A stretch of DNA of 51,241 nucleotides from Candidatus Colwellia aromaticivorans (GCF_003333305.1 NZ_QOLD01000060.1:1-51241); one strand, 5' to 3'; numbered from the stretch's first letter, positions 1 to 7,935 are shown. The notes: generated from the letters alone by a model not told the origin. Translations and numbers: made by a program.

Positions 1-127
1 AAACAGGCGTTCTCGCTTCTTATTACTGATCAAAGTGATGAGAAATAGTAAATTGCATGAGCCGTATACGAGGTCCGTACGTACGGTTCTGTGAGAGGGA
101 TGAGGCATGAGCCTCACCCTACTCGAT
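1..127 (+). mobile_element. Group II intron, 3' end (domains V and VI), partial
   Basis: Bases 59-89 fold as a domain V hairpin: an 8-bp stem (GAGCCGTA with TACGGTTC), a two-base CG bulge on the 3' side, and a short upper stem TACG/CGTA. This is the catalytic core shape of bacterial group II introns. Bases 91-124 form a second hairpin (TGAGGC/GCCTCA, then GGG/CCC, then GAG/CTC) with an unpaired A at about 121, the expected branch-point A of domain VI. The intron should end with GAT at 127. Most of the intron, including any reverse transcriptase gene, lies upstream of the window. An open frame ending in TAG at 46-48 could be the last codons of that gene, but this is a guess. Confidence 0.85.
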
Positions 128-171
128 ATGGGTGAAATTTGATAATAGCGCCAGTCTCTAAGTCTGCTTAC

Positions 172-488
172 TATACCCAAGCCACCTCAAGATGCAGAAT
201 TCAGCTGGAATTAGAAACGTCTTTAGGCAAGGCTTTGATTGAAGAGAATGGTTATTCAGGAGAATATGCTCCTGCATTCTCTAATAGGCTACATCCATGT
301 AGCGTCCTTGTCGAAATCAATAACGCAGCATAACACGTTTCTAAACTAGCCATTTATGGGCGACTGAGCAAAACATGCTCGTCGTTGCATCTATTTTTAA
401 GGGAGTAACCATTAATAAAAAGATGCGCCTTGATCATGATTCGCTCAGACGTCCTGAAACTCGCATCTTGAAGTGGCTTGGGTTTATA
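172..488 (+). repeat. Family A palindromic repeat, copy A1 (about 317 bp, MITE-like)
   Basis: The two ends are inverted copies of each other: TATACCCAAGCCAC followed by TCAAGATGC at the left, and the reverse complement at 465-488. The interior core (roughly 225-250 and 310-335, around GGCAAGG..TTGATTGAAGAGAATGG and GAAATCAATAACGCAGCATA) recurs in copies A2, A3 and A4. A 55-bp insert at 255-309 is shared with A3. There is no transposase gene, so this would be a non-autonomous element. The short open frame across it looks spurious. Confidence 0.8.
255..309 (+). repeat. Nested 55-bp palindromic insert inside A1
   Basis: This segment contains two small hairpins (GGAG..CTCC and CTACATCCATGTAG). 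It recurs at 37513-37567 with only two differences, but in the opposite orientation relative to the surrounding family A core, and it is absent from copies A2 and A4. It therefore looks like a separate, smaller mobile unit that inserted into family A elements. Confidence 0.6.
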
Positions 489-582
489 AGAAAAGTGGAC
501 TCGAATTGACGTTATTGTTTATGCTCGGCTATGCATAATCACTTTGAACTCCTGAATTTGGTTCAGGAAATTGAACGTAATT
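489..582. other. Spacer with a small hairpin
   Basis: A 7-bp stem (TCCTGAA 550-556 with TTCAGGA 562-568) lies just past the stop of the acyltransferase gene read on the minus strand. It has no T-tract, so it is at best a weak terminator or mRNA end-stabiliser. Confidence 0.3.
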
Positions 583-1467
583 CTAAGCCGTAGGCGATAA
601 ATGTAAACAGTATCCCTTGCCAGCAAAAGTAAGTTGGTAAGTGGTCGTATTGTTCTTGTTAGTATTACTTTTTTCTAATAATCCTTTTTCTATCAACAAG
701 GTAAGCATGGTGTTTGATAACTCAGCCACTTTAGCTTTGGTACCTATTTCCATTTTGGTAGCGACACCTTTAATGGAATACAGTGCTCGAATGATGGCTG
801 CTTCAGAATCAGATATTGTCGGCAAACTACCAATATAATGAGGGAATTGTAATTTTGGATATTTACCTTGTATACTTTCATAAGAGGCTTGAATAGCACT
901 AATATCTTCCTCTTTATTGCCCGTTAAGTGAAATGTATGAAACACCCCTGTTTCTTTACTTGCATAATCAACTTTAGCGAGGAAAATTGGTAATTCACAC
1001 CCTTGAGCAATATGGTAAAAACCAGCTTTCCATTTTTTTACTACACCGCGAGTTCCTTCTGGAGTAAATAAGAAAAATATCCTTTTTCCATTTTCAGATT
1101 GTGTTTTTTGTGAATCAATAAATTTTTTGATTTGCTGTACTTGACCAACACCTTTTGATGAACGATCAATTGGAATGGCGCCAAGCCACATTAACCATCT
1201 TCCTAAAAGCGGTACCTTACACAGACTCTCTTTAATGGAGAAGTATATTTTGACATCTTGTAAAATGGCAGCGCCAAGGGCATAAACAAAATCCCAGTTA
1301 GAGGTGTGAGGTGCGGCAATTGCGACTCCTGCTCCTTCGGGGGTAAATTTAGAAACCTTCCAACCTGCTAATTTAAACCATAAAGCAAAGATTGATTTTA
1401 AGAAATATTTAGTAAACATGCCGTCAAAAATGGTTTTTTCTCTAATACTAAGCGATTTTTTAGCCAT
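583..1467 (-). CDS. 1-acyl-glycerol-3-phosphate acyltransferase-like (PlsC/LPLAT) with extra C-terminal domain
   Basis: A 294-residue membrane-associated acyltransferase of the LPLAT superfamily. The catalytic H-x4-D motif is H54-TSNW-D59, and the substrate-binding PEGTR block is at 136-140. The family moves acyl groups from acyl-CoA or acyl-ACP to lyso-lipids at the inner membrane. Residues about 20-35 are hydrophobic. The ordinary domain seems complete by about residue 210. Residues 220-290 form an extra domain with helical segments followed by two strands, resembling a winged helix. The exact substrate is unknown. The gene stands alone between two direct copies of repeat family A (172-488 and 1570-1835). 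The start ATG is followed by a lysine-rich MAKKS N-terminus. Confidence 0.8.
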   Translation of the reverse strand: MAKKSLSIREKTIFDGMFTKYFLKSIFALWFKLAGWKVSKFTPEGAGVAIAAPHTSNWDFVYALGAAILQDVKIYFSIKESLCKVPLLGRWLMWLGAIPIDRSSKGVGQVQQIKKFIDSQKTQSENGKRIFFLFTPEGTRGVVKKWKAGFYHIAQGCELPIFLAKVDYASKETGVFHTFHLTGNKEEDISAIQASYESIQGKYPKLQFPHYIGSLPTISDSEAAIIRALYSIKGVATKMEIGTKAKVAELSNTMLTLLIEKGLLEKSNTNKNNTTTYQLTFAGKGYCLHLSPTA

Positions 1468-1903
1468 GAATAAATCCGTACAAGTTGAAATGAGCTGAAA
1501 ATATATTTTGATTATAGCATATCAATTGAGTCAAAGAATTTAAACTATTCAAATCACAAGTAGTGTATTTATACCCGTTCCACTTGAAGATGCATGATTC
1601 AGCTGGAATTAGAAACGTCTTTAGGCAAGGCATTGATTGTAGAGAATGGTATTCCCTTCTCAAAATCAATAACGCAGTATAAAGCGTTTATAAACCAGCC
1701 CCTTGGGGAAGGCTGAGCAAATCATACTCTGCGTTACATTTGTTTTTAAGGGAATAACCCTTAATAAAAAAATGTTCCTTGATTATGAGTCGCTCAGACT
1801 TCCTGAAACGAGCATCTTCAAGTGGAGCGGGTATATACCTATTCTATTAAATTTATTCCTAACTCAGAGTATTGAGTAAACTGCCTAGTAAGGCGATTTA
1901 ACA
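1468..1903. other. Intergenic region containing repeat A2
   Basis: Apart from the A2 repeat, this 436-bp gap is AT-rich. It should hold the promoter of the acyltransferase gene (read leftwards) and the 3' untranslated part of the DUF3422 gene. No further gene or clear terminator is visible. The open frame at 1460-1669 on the minus strand comes from the repeat. Confidence 0.5.
1570..1835 (+). repeat. Family A palindromic repeat, copy A2 (about 266 bp)
   Basis: Same orientation and core as A1 (both share the run beginning TTCAGCTGGAATTAG, then AAACGTCTTTAGGCAAGG). Its ends are TATACCCGTTCCACTTGAAG on the left and the near-perfect reverse complement (TATACCCGCTCCACTTGAAG) on the right. The end sequence differs from A1 at several bases, but the two ends of A2 still match each other. 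It lacks the 55-bp nested insert. Confidence 0.8.
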
Positions 1904-3250
1904 TTATTTTAACCCTTTCATTAAACGTTTATGAATTAAACGCGTGCCAATAAAAACAATACCAATAACAATAGGAACAGCAAAACCACTGACTAGTTCG
2001 TGGTTATATTCAATACCAAATGTTGGTAAGGACGTTAGCATGGTTTCAAATAGTTGCATGCCATAATAACTTATTGCGGCAACTGATAAGCCTTCAACTG
2101 TTTGTTGCAAACGCATTTGCACATGAGCACGATGGTTCATTGATTTTAATAAGGTTTGATTTTGCTCTTGTAGCACCATTTCAACGCGTGTTCGTAATAA
2201 ATCACTCGCACGTGTAACTCTTCTAGAGATGTCTTCTAAGTGGTTAGATGCAGTTTGACAGGTTTTAACTGCAGGAGTAATCCTCCGCATTAAGAACTCT
2301 TGTATGGTCATGTAGCCTGAAACTTCTTCTTCTTTTAGTTCCTCCATTCGTTGTAATACCACATTGTAATAGGCATTAGTAGCAGAGAAGCGGTAAGTAC
2401 TTTGACTACGATAATCCTCTACTTTTGCTGCAATTTTGGATACTTGTGTTAGTAACTCTCTATCACTTTTATCAGTACCTAACGCTATGTAAGTAGTAAC
2501 CTGCTGCAGTTGTAAATCTAGTTGATTAAGCTCACTATTGATTGCTTGTGCGAGTGGTAAACCTAGTGTTGCCATCACCCGGTAAGTATCAAGTTGTAAT
2601 AATTGAAGAACCAATCGTCCTAGCTGAGCAGGTGATAAGTCTTTTTGATATATTAGAAAGCGACCAAAACCATCCTCATGTAATTTAAATGAACTCCACA
2701 CTTTGGCCTGTGAATTGACAGGAGCACTGGCTATTAATGGCATATTGTCAAAATATTTTTCAACCTTGTGTGTTCTCGCTTTATCAATATTTTCAGACTC
2801 GATGATCAAGTGCACAGCAGCAATTACTTGGCCGGGCATTTTCTCAAACCAGCTACGGGGAATAAAATCGATAGCATTTTTAATAAATGGAAGATCAGTT
2901 AATGGTGCTTGGCGAATAAAGGTATAGGTTGAATATTCTAAATGGCGTTCCCAACGAAGGCTAAATAAACCAAAATCTTGATAAAAACATGGCATTGACT
3001 TCGCAGGTGAATTTACTTGAAATCTATTACATAACAATGAAATAAACTCATGTTCTTGTTGCTTTAATTTTCCATGATGTTGAATAGCGATATGGGTGAG
3101 CTGAGCAGGAGTTGATATCGATTGAAATGGCCTATTGTGTAATTCGTTATATAGTTTCTCACGTAGTGGATGAGTCGCTATTTTACTCAATGAGGATAAC
3201 GGTGGCACTGTACCTTCAGACAATTCATTAGATATTAATTCATTTAACAA
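1904..3250 (-). CDS. DUF3422 family membrane protein
   Basis: A 448-residue protein with the hallmark N-terminus of DUF3422 (HPLREKLYNELHNRPF, about residues 27-42) and a long middle region rich in helices that may form coiled coils (about 220-390). The C-terminal part has one or two hydrophobic segments (around 385-405 and 420-440), so it is probably anchored in the inner membrane with a large cytoplasmic part. The length is typical for the family, whose function is not known. It is followed on the same strand by no close partner. Upstream of it, 234 bp separate it from the decarboxylase gene, so it may be transcribed on its own. Confidence 0.85.
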   Translation of the reverse strand: MLNELISNELSEGTVPPLSSLSKIATHPLREKLYNELHNRPFQSISTPAQLTHIAIQHHGKLKQQEHEFISLLCNRFQVNSPAKSMPCFYQDFGLFSLRWERHLEYSTYTFIRQAPLTDLPFIKNAIDFIPRSWFEKMPGQVIAAVHLIIESENIDKARTHKVEKYFDNMPLIASAPVNSQAKVWSSFKLHEDGFGRFLIYQKDLSPAQLGRLVLQLLQLDTYRVMATLGLPLAQAINSELNQLDLQLQQVTTYIALGTDKSDRELLTQVSKIAAKVEDYRSQSTYRFSATNAYYNVVLQRMEELKEEEVSGYMTIQEFLMRRITPAVKTCQTASNHLEDISRRVTRASDLLRTRVEMVLQEQNQTLLKSMNHRAHVQMRLQQTVEGLSVAAISYYGMQLFETMLTSLPTFGIEYNHELVSGFAVPIVIGIVFIGTRLIHKRLMKGLK

Positions 3251-3484
3251 AGTAACTACTACCTGCGATATCTGTATTTATTCTGTAGTCTATGTTAGCG
3301 GCTGTAGGTAGTTAGGTATATACTTCTTATGGAGGATATTGTCTTATGTAATTATGTTTATGAGCTTGTGGTATAGAGGAAAATTAAACCGTGGTAAGGC
3401 GCCTAATAAATGAAATAGGTATTAGATAAACAGGCAAAATATCAAGACCTCATGATGATCATCAAGCCTTTCTATTTGGTATTG

Positions 3485-5128
3485 TTAGCTTGATAGAGCT
3501 AATAGTTGTGGCAAATAAAGTTCGCTTTCTTGTGCAAGTAAACACTGCTCGGCCAAAATATCATTAAGAATTACTTTACTGGTTAATGGATTAGCAAGTA
3601 CAACCCGAAAAACAATTACTTTTTCACCTCCGTAACGTGACACTTCAATACGAGTACGTGAAACAAACGAACGGCCATCTTCTCGTTGGCGCTTTTGAAT
3701 AAACTTAGTTAGTTGGCCTAGCAACAAGTTTAGCTCATTTCGTGTTTTACTATCACGATTAACGCAAGCCTTAGCAAGGACAGTTTGTACTGTTTTAGGC
3801 ACATAACGGTAGGTTAATAGACACAACTCTGGTTCAGTGATCAATTCAAAATTTTCATGGTGATTAATGATATCAGCAAAGTACTTTGCTTTGGTTATCG
3901 CTCTATTAATCAACATTTCATAGCCAGGGCGGCTAATAATATGCAAGCTAGCGTAAACTAGCATAGCCATACCAGAACGAGAGCCTTCTAAGCTATGACT
4001 GCCCAGATCTTTTGAACCTTTGCGTAAGATATACTCGGCATGATGTTCAATATCAGCCACCGCAGATGGGTCTTTAAATAATACCACGCCCGCGCCCATA
4101 GGCACGTACATTTGTTTATGAGCATCAATGGTTACTGAATCAGCACGTTCAATGCCGTTAAGTAAATAACGGTGCTTATTGGATAATAACGTTGCTCCAC
4201 CCCAAGCAGCATCGACATGAAAATGGCATTGGTATTGCTCAGCGATATCCGCCATTTTATTTAATGGGTCAATGTTACCTGTTTCGGTAGTGCCTGCCAC
4301 ACCAACAATCGCGAGCACTTTAATATTTTTATCTGTTAATTGTTGGCACTTGTGTGCAAGTTTTTGGCAATCTATTTTGTTGTATTCATCAGTTGGAATT
4401 GCAATTACGCTGTCTTGTCCAATACCGAGAACATCTGCCGATTTTTGTAATGAATAATGACCCCGTTCTGAGACTAAAATTACCAAACCTTGATAACCGT
4501 AGTGCTGTAGGGCATTAAATAAGCCTGCTCGGGTAATACCTGGAAAATTTCCATCGGCTTTAAGTAATTTATTTCGAGCCACCCACAAGGCAGTAATATT
4601 AGCGACTGTACCACCAGAGCAAAAAGCTCCTAACGAATTATTAGGGTTATGTAACCATTGTTGGTAAAAATCATCATTTTCTTGGTAAACCAAATTATGC
4701 ATCATACCCAATACTTGCCGCTCTAGTGGGGTAAATGCTTTCGAGGTTTCTACTTTAACTAGGTTTTGATTTAAACCAACCATTAACTTAGACAAGGGTA
4801 AAATAAAGGCGGGTAAGGCTGACGTCATGTGACCGATAAAGCTCGGGCTAGCAGTATGTACTGAATGTGCTACTAATTTATCAAGTAAATGGTGCATATG
4901 ATCAGAAACAAATTCAGGCTGCTCAGGAATACGTGCACTGACAAAATCTTGTTCAATATCACTTAAGGCATTTTTACTGGCAACAATATAATTGTTGAGA
5001 AAATCGGATAAACTGTGCGATATCTCTTGTTCAATACGTCCTAAAGTAGAATCTGGTGCTTCGGCAACAGTAAATATTCTGTGTAAAGATTCATTTGTTG
5101 CTTGTGCAGTACGTTTAGGTGTTGTCAT
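3485..5128 (-). CDS. panP: PLP-dependent aspartate 1-decarboxylase (PanP type)
   Basis: A group II PLP decarboxylase of 547 residues from the chosen start. Visible landmarks are SGGTVANITAL (about 171), HVDAAWGG (about 304) and DAHKQ with the PLP-binding lysine at about K338. The N-terminal half resembles the PanP subfamily described in Vibrio and other marine gammaproteobacteria, which decarboxylates L-aspartate to beta-alanine for pantothenate synthesis and replaces pyruvoyl-type PanD. panC and panB lie 5-7 kb away. The start MTTPKRTAQ is preferred over an ATG 36 bases upstream because the longer frame would overlap the preceding methyltransferase gene. A glutamate or other amino acid decarboxylase remains possible on sequence alone. 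Confidence 0.75.
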   Translation of the reverse strand: MTTPKRTAQATNESLHRIFTVAEAPDSTLGRIEQEISHSLSDFLNNYIVASKNALSDIEQDFVSARIPEQPEFVSDHMHHLLDKLVAHSVHTASPSFIGHMTSALPAFILPLSKLMVGLNQNLVKVETSKAFTPLERQVLGMMHNLVYQENDDFYQQWLHNPNNSLGAFCSGGTVANITALWVARNKLLKADGNFPGITRAGLFNALQHYGYQGLVILVSERGHYSLQKSADVLGIGQDSVIAIPTDEYNKIDCQKLAHKCQQLTDKNIKVLAIVGVAGTTETGNIDPLNKMADIAEQYQCHFHVDAAWGGATLLSNKHRYLLNGIERADSVTIDAHKQMYVPMGAGVVLFKDPSAVADIEHHAEYILRKGSKDLGSHSLEGSRSGMAMLVYASLHIISRPGYEMLINRAITKAKYFADIINHHENFELITEPELCLLTYRYVPKTVQTVLAKACVNRDSKTRNELNLLLGQLTKFIQKRQREDGRSFVSRTRIEVSRYGGEKVIVFRVVLANPLTSKVILNDILAEQCLLAQESELYLPQLLALSS

Positions 5129-5136
5129 TTTAGTTA

Positions 5137-5859
5137 TTACTTGTATAAGGTTAACTGCCAACATACTTGGCCGCTGGCTTGGTATTTAGCTTCAAAAGGT
5201 GTCAGTGCTTGTTCTCCTGCTACGTTAACTTGAGAAAGCTCTCCATGCAAGGCTATTTGTTTCGCCGCTTGTTGAAATTCTTCTAAATATAAACGCCAAT
5301 TGCTGCGCAATATCAATGTATCGCCAATTCCTGTCATTTGTGGAAATACCGCGCTGCCATGCCAGCGACGTTGTAGATGTTTAGATTTAGGCCAAGGATT
5401 AGGGTAGAGAATATAATGCTTAGTCACAGGCCAATTAGCCGCTTTAACCAAGCGATAAAAATCATTTAAGTCAGCACGAACTAGATGATAATTTTGTGCA
5501 TGGTAGCCGTTTTCTTGTGAAAAGCCCTCAACATTTCGATTAATTCTGTGTGCAGATTTATCGACACCAATAACGAGTGCTTGTGGATTTTGCTGAGCTA
5601 AAATCCGACTACTTTGGCCAACACCACAACAGGCATCTAAAATGATTTCGCCAGCTGAATTAGCCTGTAAAAATGCTTGCACCAACGTATCCATTTCCTG
5701 AAAAGCTTGCTGGGTATGCGGCTGATAAGGTTTTTTAAAAGGATGTGATAAATGCTTTGCGACCACTTCATTTAGCTTTTCATGAATACCCGTTTGGTTA
5801 GTTATAATGGATTTAGAGTCACCCAACGGATCTTGTTGTTCAGCCATATTATCTTTCAT
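5137..5859 (-). CDS. TrmB-like SAM-dependent tRNA (guanine-N7) methyltransferase paralogue
   Basis: A 240-residue Rossmann-type methyltransferase. Motif I is ILDACCGVGQSS (73-84), the acidic residue after strand 2 is in GVDKS (98-102), and a YPNPWPKSKHLQRR block (152-165) corresponds to the FPDPWHKARHNKRR signature of TrmB. TrmB makes m7G46 in tRNA. The divergence around PNPW suggests a paralogue, not the housekeeping enzyme, so the substrate is uncertain. Its start overlaps the stop of the YadH-like permease gene in a TAATG arrangement, so the two are probably translated together. An internal ATG at codon 5 could also be the start. Confidence 0.7.
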   Translation of the reverse strand: MKDNMAEQQDPLGDSKSIITNQTGIHEKLNEVVAKHLSHPFKKPYQPHTQQAFQEMDTLVQAFLQANSAGEIILDACCGVGQSSRILAQQNPQALVIGVDKSAHRINRNVEGFSQENGYHAQNYHLVRADLNDFYRLVKAANWPVTKHYILYPNPWPKSKHLQRRWHGSAVFPQMTGIGDTLILRSNWRLYLEEFQQAAKQIALHGELSQVNVAGEQALTPFEAKYQASGQVCWQLTLYK

Positions 5860-6623
5860 TAAGATCTCAATCCTATACCTTTACTGATCAATACCATAGC
5901 AATAGTAAATAAGGTGGCAATAAAAAATCCAATGACTAAAAAGGCAGTGACAATGTTAACATCAGAAATACCTAAAAAGCCGTAGCGAAAAGCATTGACC
6001 ATATAAACGATCGGGTTAATCTGTGACACTCCTTGCCAAAAATCAGGCAACAAGCTAATAGAATAAAACACTCCACCAAGGTAGGTCAATGGTGTCAGTA
6101 CAAATGTGGGAATAATAGATATATCATCAAAACTATTGGCGAAAATAGCATTAATCAAACCACCCAAAGAAAATGTCGCTGATGTTAATGATACCGTCGC
6201 TATAATCACCCAAACGTTATGAATTTTAATATCAACAAACAATAATGATACCAAGGTAACAATTAAGCCCACTAAAATACCGCGCGCCATACCTCCACCA
6301 ACATAACCGGCTACTATCACCCAATTTGGCACGGGTGCTACTAACATTTCTTCAATGTTCCGTTGCCATTTAGCACTAAAAAAAGAGGAGGCCACGTTTG
6401 AGTATGAGTTAGTAATAACAGTCATCATAATTAAGCCTGGTACAATAAACGACATGTAATCAAAGCCGCCCATTTTGCCTATACGAGAGCCGATAAGAGA
6501 GCCAAAAATAACAAAATATAAGCTAATAGTGATAGCTGGTGGTACTAAGGTTTGTACCCAAATACGTAAAAAGCGTTGAATTTCTTTAGTTAAAATACTT
6601 TTTAAGGCGATGGCGTTATTCAT
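5859..6623 (-). CDS. yadH: ABC-2 type transporter permease, YadH-like
   Basis: A 254-residue inner-membrane protein with six predicted transmembrane segments and a typical ABC-2 middle section (around 75-100, containing SSFFSAKWQRNIEEML). The length and sequence match E. coli YadH (256 residues), the membrane half of an ABC exporter whose cargo is unknown. It starts one base after the stop of the ATPase gene, so the pair forms one transcription unit and probably one complex. In E. coli yadGH also lies beside the pan genes, which supports orthology. Confidence 0.85.
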   Translation of the reverse strand: MNNAIALKSILTKEIQRFLRIWVQTLVPPAITISLYFVIFGSLIGSRIGKMGGFDYMSFIVPGLIMMTVITNSYSNVASSFFSAKWQRNIEEMLVAPVPNWVIVAGYVGGGMARGILVGLIVTLVSLLFVDIKIHNVWVIIATVSLTSATFSLGGLINAIFANSFDDISIIPTFVLTPLTYLGGVFYSISLLPDFWQGVSQINPIVYMVNAFRYGFLGISDVNIVTAFLVIGFFIATLFTIAMVLISKGIGLRS

Positions 6624-6624
6624 C

Positions 6625-7605
6625 TTAGTTAGCCTTCTTATTTGATGTGCGAGTCACCGCGATAGGCGACTCTTTACTAGACTTTTTATTAGGCTCTTTA
6701 TTCGATATAAGGTTAACAAATAAGGCTTCTAAACGATTACTTTTATTGCGCATACTCAGCACGTTAATAGTTTGCTCGGTTAATTGTTGAAAAACATGAT
6801 TTAGATTTTGGTTCTTATTCAAGTCAACTTCTAACGTATGATCATCAATCACTCTAAAGTCAGTTTCAGTTAAGGTGATTTTTTTGTTATGAGGTGATAA
6901 ATCTAAAACAAAAGTTTCAACATCCAGTTGGGCTAGTAATGCTTTCATACTAGTGTTTTCAACAATTTCACCACCGTTAATAATAGCAATATTACGACAT
7001 AACATTTCTGCTTCTTCTAAGTAATGGGTCGTTAGAATGATGGTAATCCCCTTACTGTTTAGCTCTCGTAAAAAGCCCCACATTGAACGGCGCACTTCAA
7101 TATCAACGCCAGCGGTTGGCTCATCTAAAATTAATATTTGTGGTTCATGCATCAAAGCGCGCGCTATCATTAACCGGCGTTTCATCCCGCCAGATAACAT
7201 ACGAGCAGCATCATCGCGCTTATCCCATAACTCTAATTGTTTTAAATATTTTTCGGCACGTTCAACGGCAACTTTCCGTTCAACACCATAATAACCTGCC
7301 TGATTTACCAAAATATTCATTAAGGGTTCAAACTGGTTGAAATTAAATTCTTGTGGTACTAATCCAATGAAGCTCTTTGCTTTTTCTAGGTCAGTGTCTA
7401 TGTCATAGCCAAACACCTTTACCTGGCCTTGGCTTTTATTAACTAAAGAGGTTATTACGCCTATCGTGGTAGATTTTCCAGCACCATTAGGGCCAAGCAA
7501 AGCAAAAAAGTCGCCTTTTTTTACAGTTAAATCAATATTTTTAAGCGCTTGAAAACCACCTTTGTAGGTTTTTTCTAGTGACTTAATTTCTAAAGCATGA
7601 GACAT
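6625..7605 (-). CDS. yadG: ABC transporter ATP-binding protein, YadG-like
   Basis: A 326-residue ABC ATPase. Walker A is GPNGAGKST (38-46), the Q-loop is in LVPQEF (about 82-87), the signature is LSGGM (137-141), Walker B is ILILDEP (157-163) and the switch histidine is H194. A C-terminal extension of about 100 residues is usual for drug-exporter-type ATPases, and its Ser/Lys-rich tail (about 300-326) is probably disordered. It energises the YadH-like permease encoded immediately downstream. It is the first gene of a yadG-yadH-trmB-like-panP run on the minus strand. Confidence 0.88.
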   Translation of the reverse strand: MSHALEIKSLEKTYKGGFQALKNIDLTVKKGDFFALLGPNGAGKSTTIGVITSLVNKSQGQVKVFGYDIDTDLEKAKSFIGLVPQEFNFNQFEPLMNILVNQAGYYGVERKVAVERAEKYLKQLELWDKRDDAARMLSGGMKRRLMIARALMHEPQILILDEPTAGVDIEVRRSMWGFLRELNSKGITIILTTHYLEEAEMLCRNIAIINGGEIVENTSMKALLAQLDVETFVLDLSPHNKKITLTETDFRVIDDHTLEVDLNKNQNLNHVFQQLTEQTINVLSMRNKSNRLEALFVNLISNKEPNKKSSKESPIAVTRTSNKKAN

Positions 7606-7647
7606 GGTTTTGCCTTGAACGTTAACGAATAAAAAACAATTAAATAT

Positions 7648-7808
7648 AATGCCAATTGAACTAACTAAGCTATCATTTTCAAATGGCTTAAATATCCAAT
7701 AGCATCGTTGCTTTCAATCTCAATAGCCAGCTATTGTTCAATCAAGCGTCTTGCTCTTGAAAATTTAATCTCATTGAACTCTGTAACCTTAATTATACAA
7801 ATGGTATA
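7648..7808 (+). repeat. Family B repeat, copy B1 (about 160 bp)
   Basis: It shares a continuous similar sequence with 36833-36995 (same orientation) and 15553-15714 (inverted): the blocks CATCGTTGCTTTCAATC, CAATAGCCAGCTATTG and CAATCAAGCG occur in order. Ends resemble TAATACCAATT and GGTATA, weakly inverted. The middle holds a perfect CAATAGC/GCTATTG palindrome. It has no coding capacity. Confidence 0.8.
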
Positions 7809-7873
7809 GGAAGAGTAAATATGGTGCTTTAAATGCACTTTTCAACGGTAAAAAATAAAATATCACCTTTAAA

Positions 7874-7900
7874 GATAACATTTATTTCCAATCTGTTATC
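7874..7900. promoter_or_regulatory. Inverted repeat upstream of mscS
   Basis: GATAACA (7874-7880) and TGTTATC (7894-7900) are perfect inverted copies 13 bp apart, with partial extension (AAA / TTT) outside. The site ends 35 bp before the mscS start, a place where a repressor or activator could bind. No regulator is identified. Confidence 0.35.
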
Positions 7901-7935
7901 CTTTACCAATTTGTCGATATCATTAAGGAATAACC

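Larger units (their letters stand above)
7606..7935. other. Divergent intergenic region between yadG and mscS
   Basis: This gap must hold both promoters of the divergent genes. About half of it is repeat B1. The rest includes the inverted repeat at 7874-7900 and a good ribosome binding site AAGGA before the mscS ATG. I see no small gene. Confidence 0.5.

Noticed and set aside
139..333. 64-codon plus-strand frame
   Set aside because: It falls in repeat A1 and has no ribosome binding site. The sister frame in A3 is also a repeat product.
1460..1669. 69-codon minus-strand frame
   Set aside because: It lies mostly in repeat A2 and overlaps the acyltransferase start. The sequence is the translated repeat.
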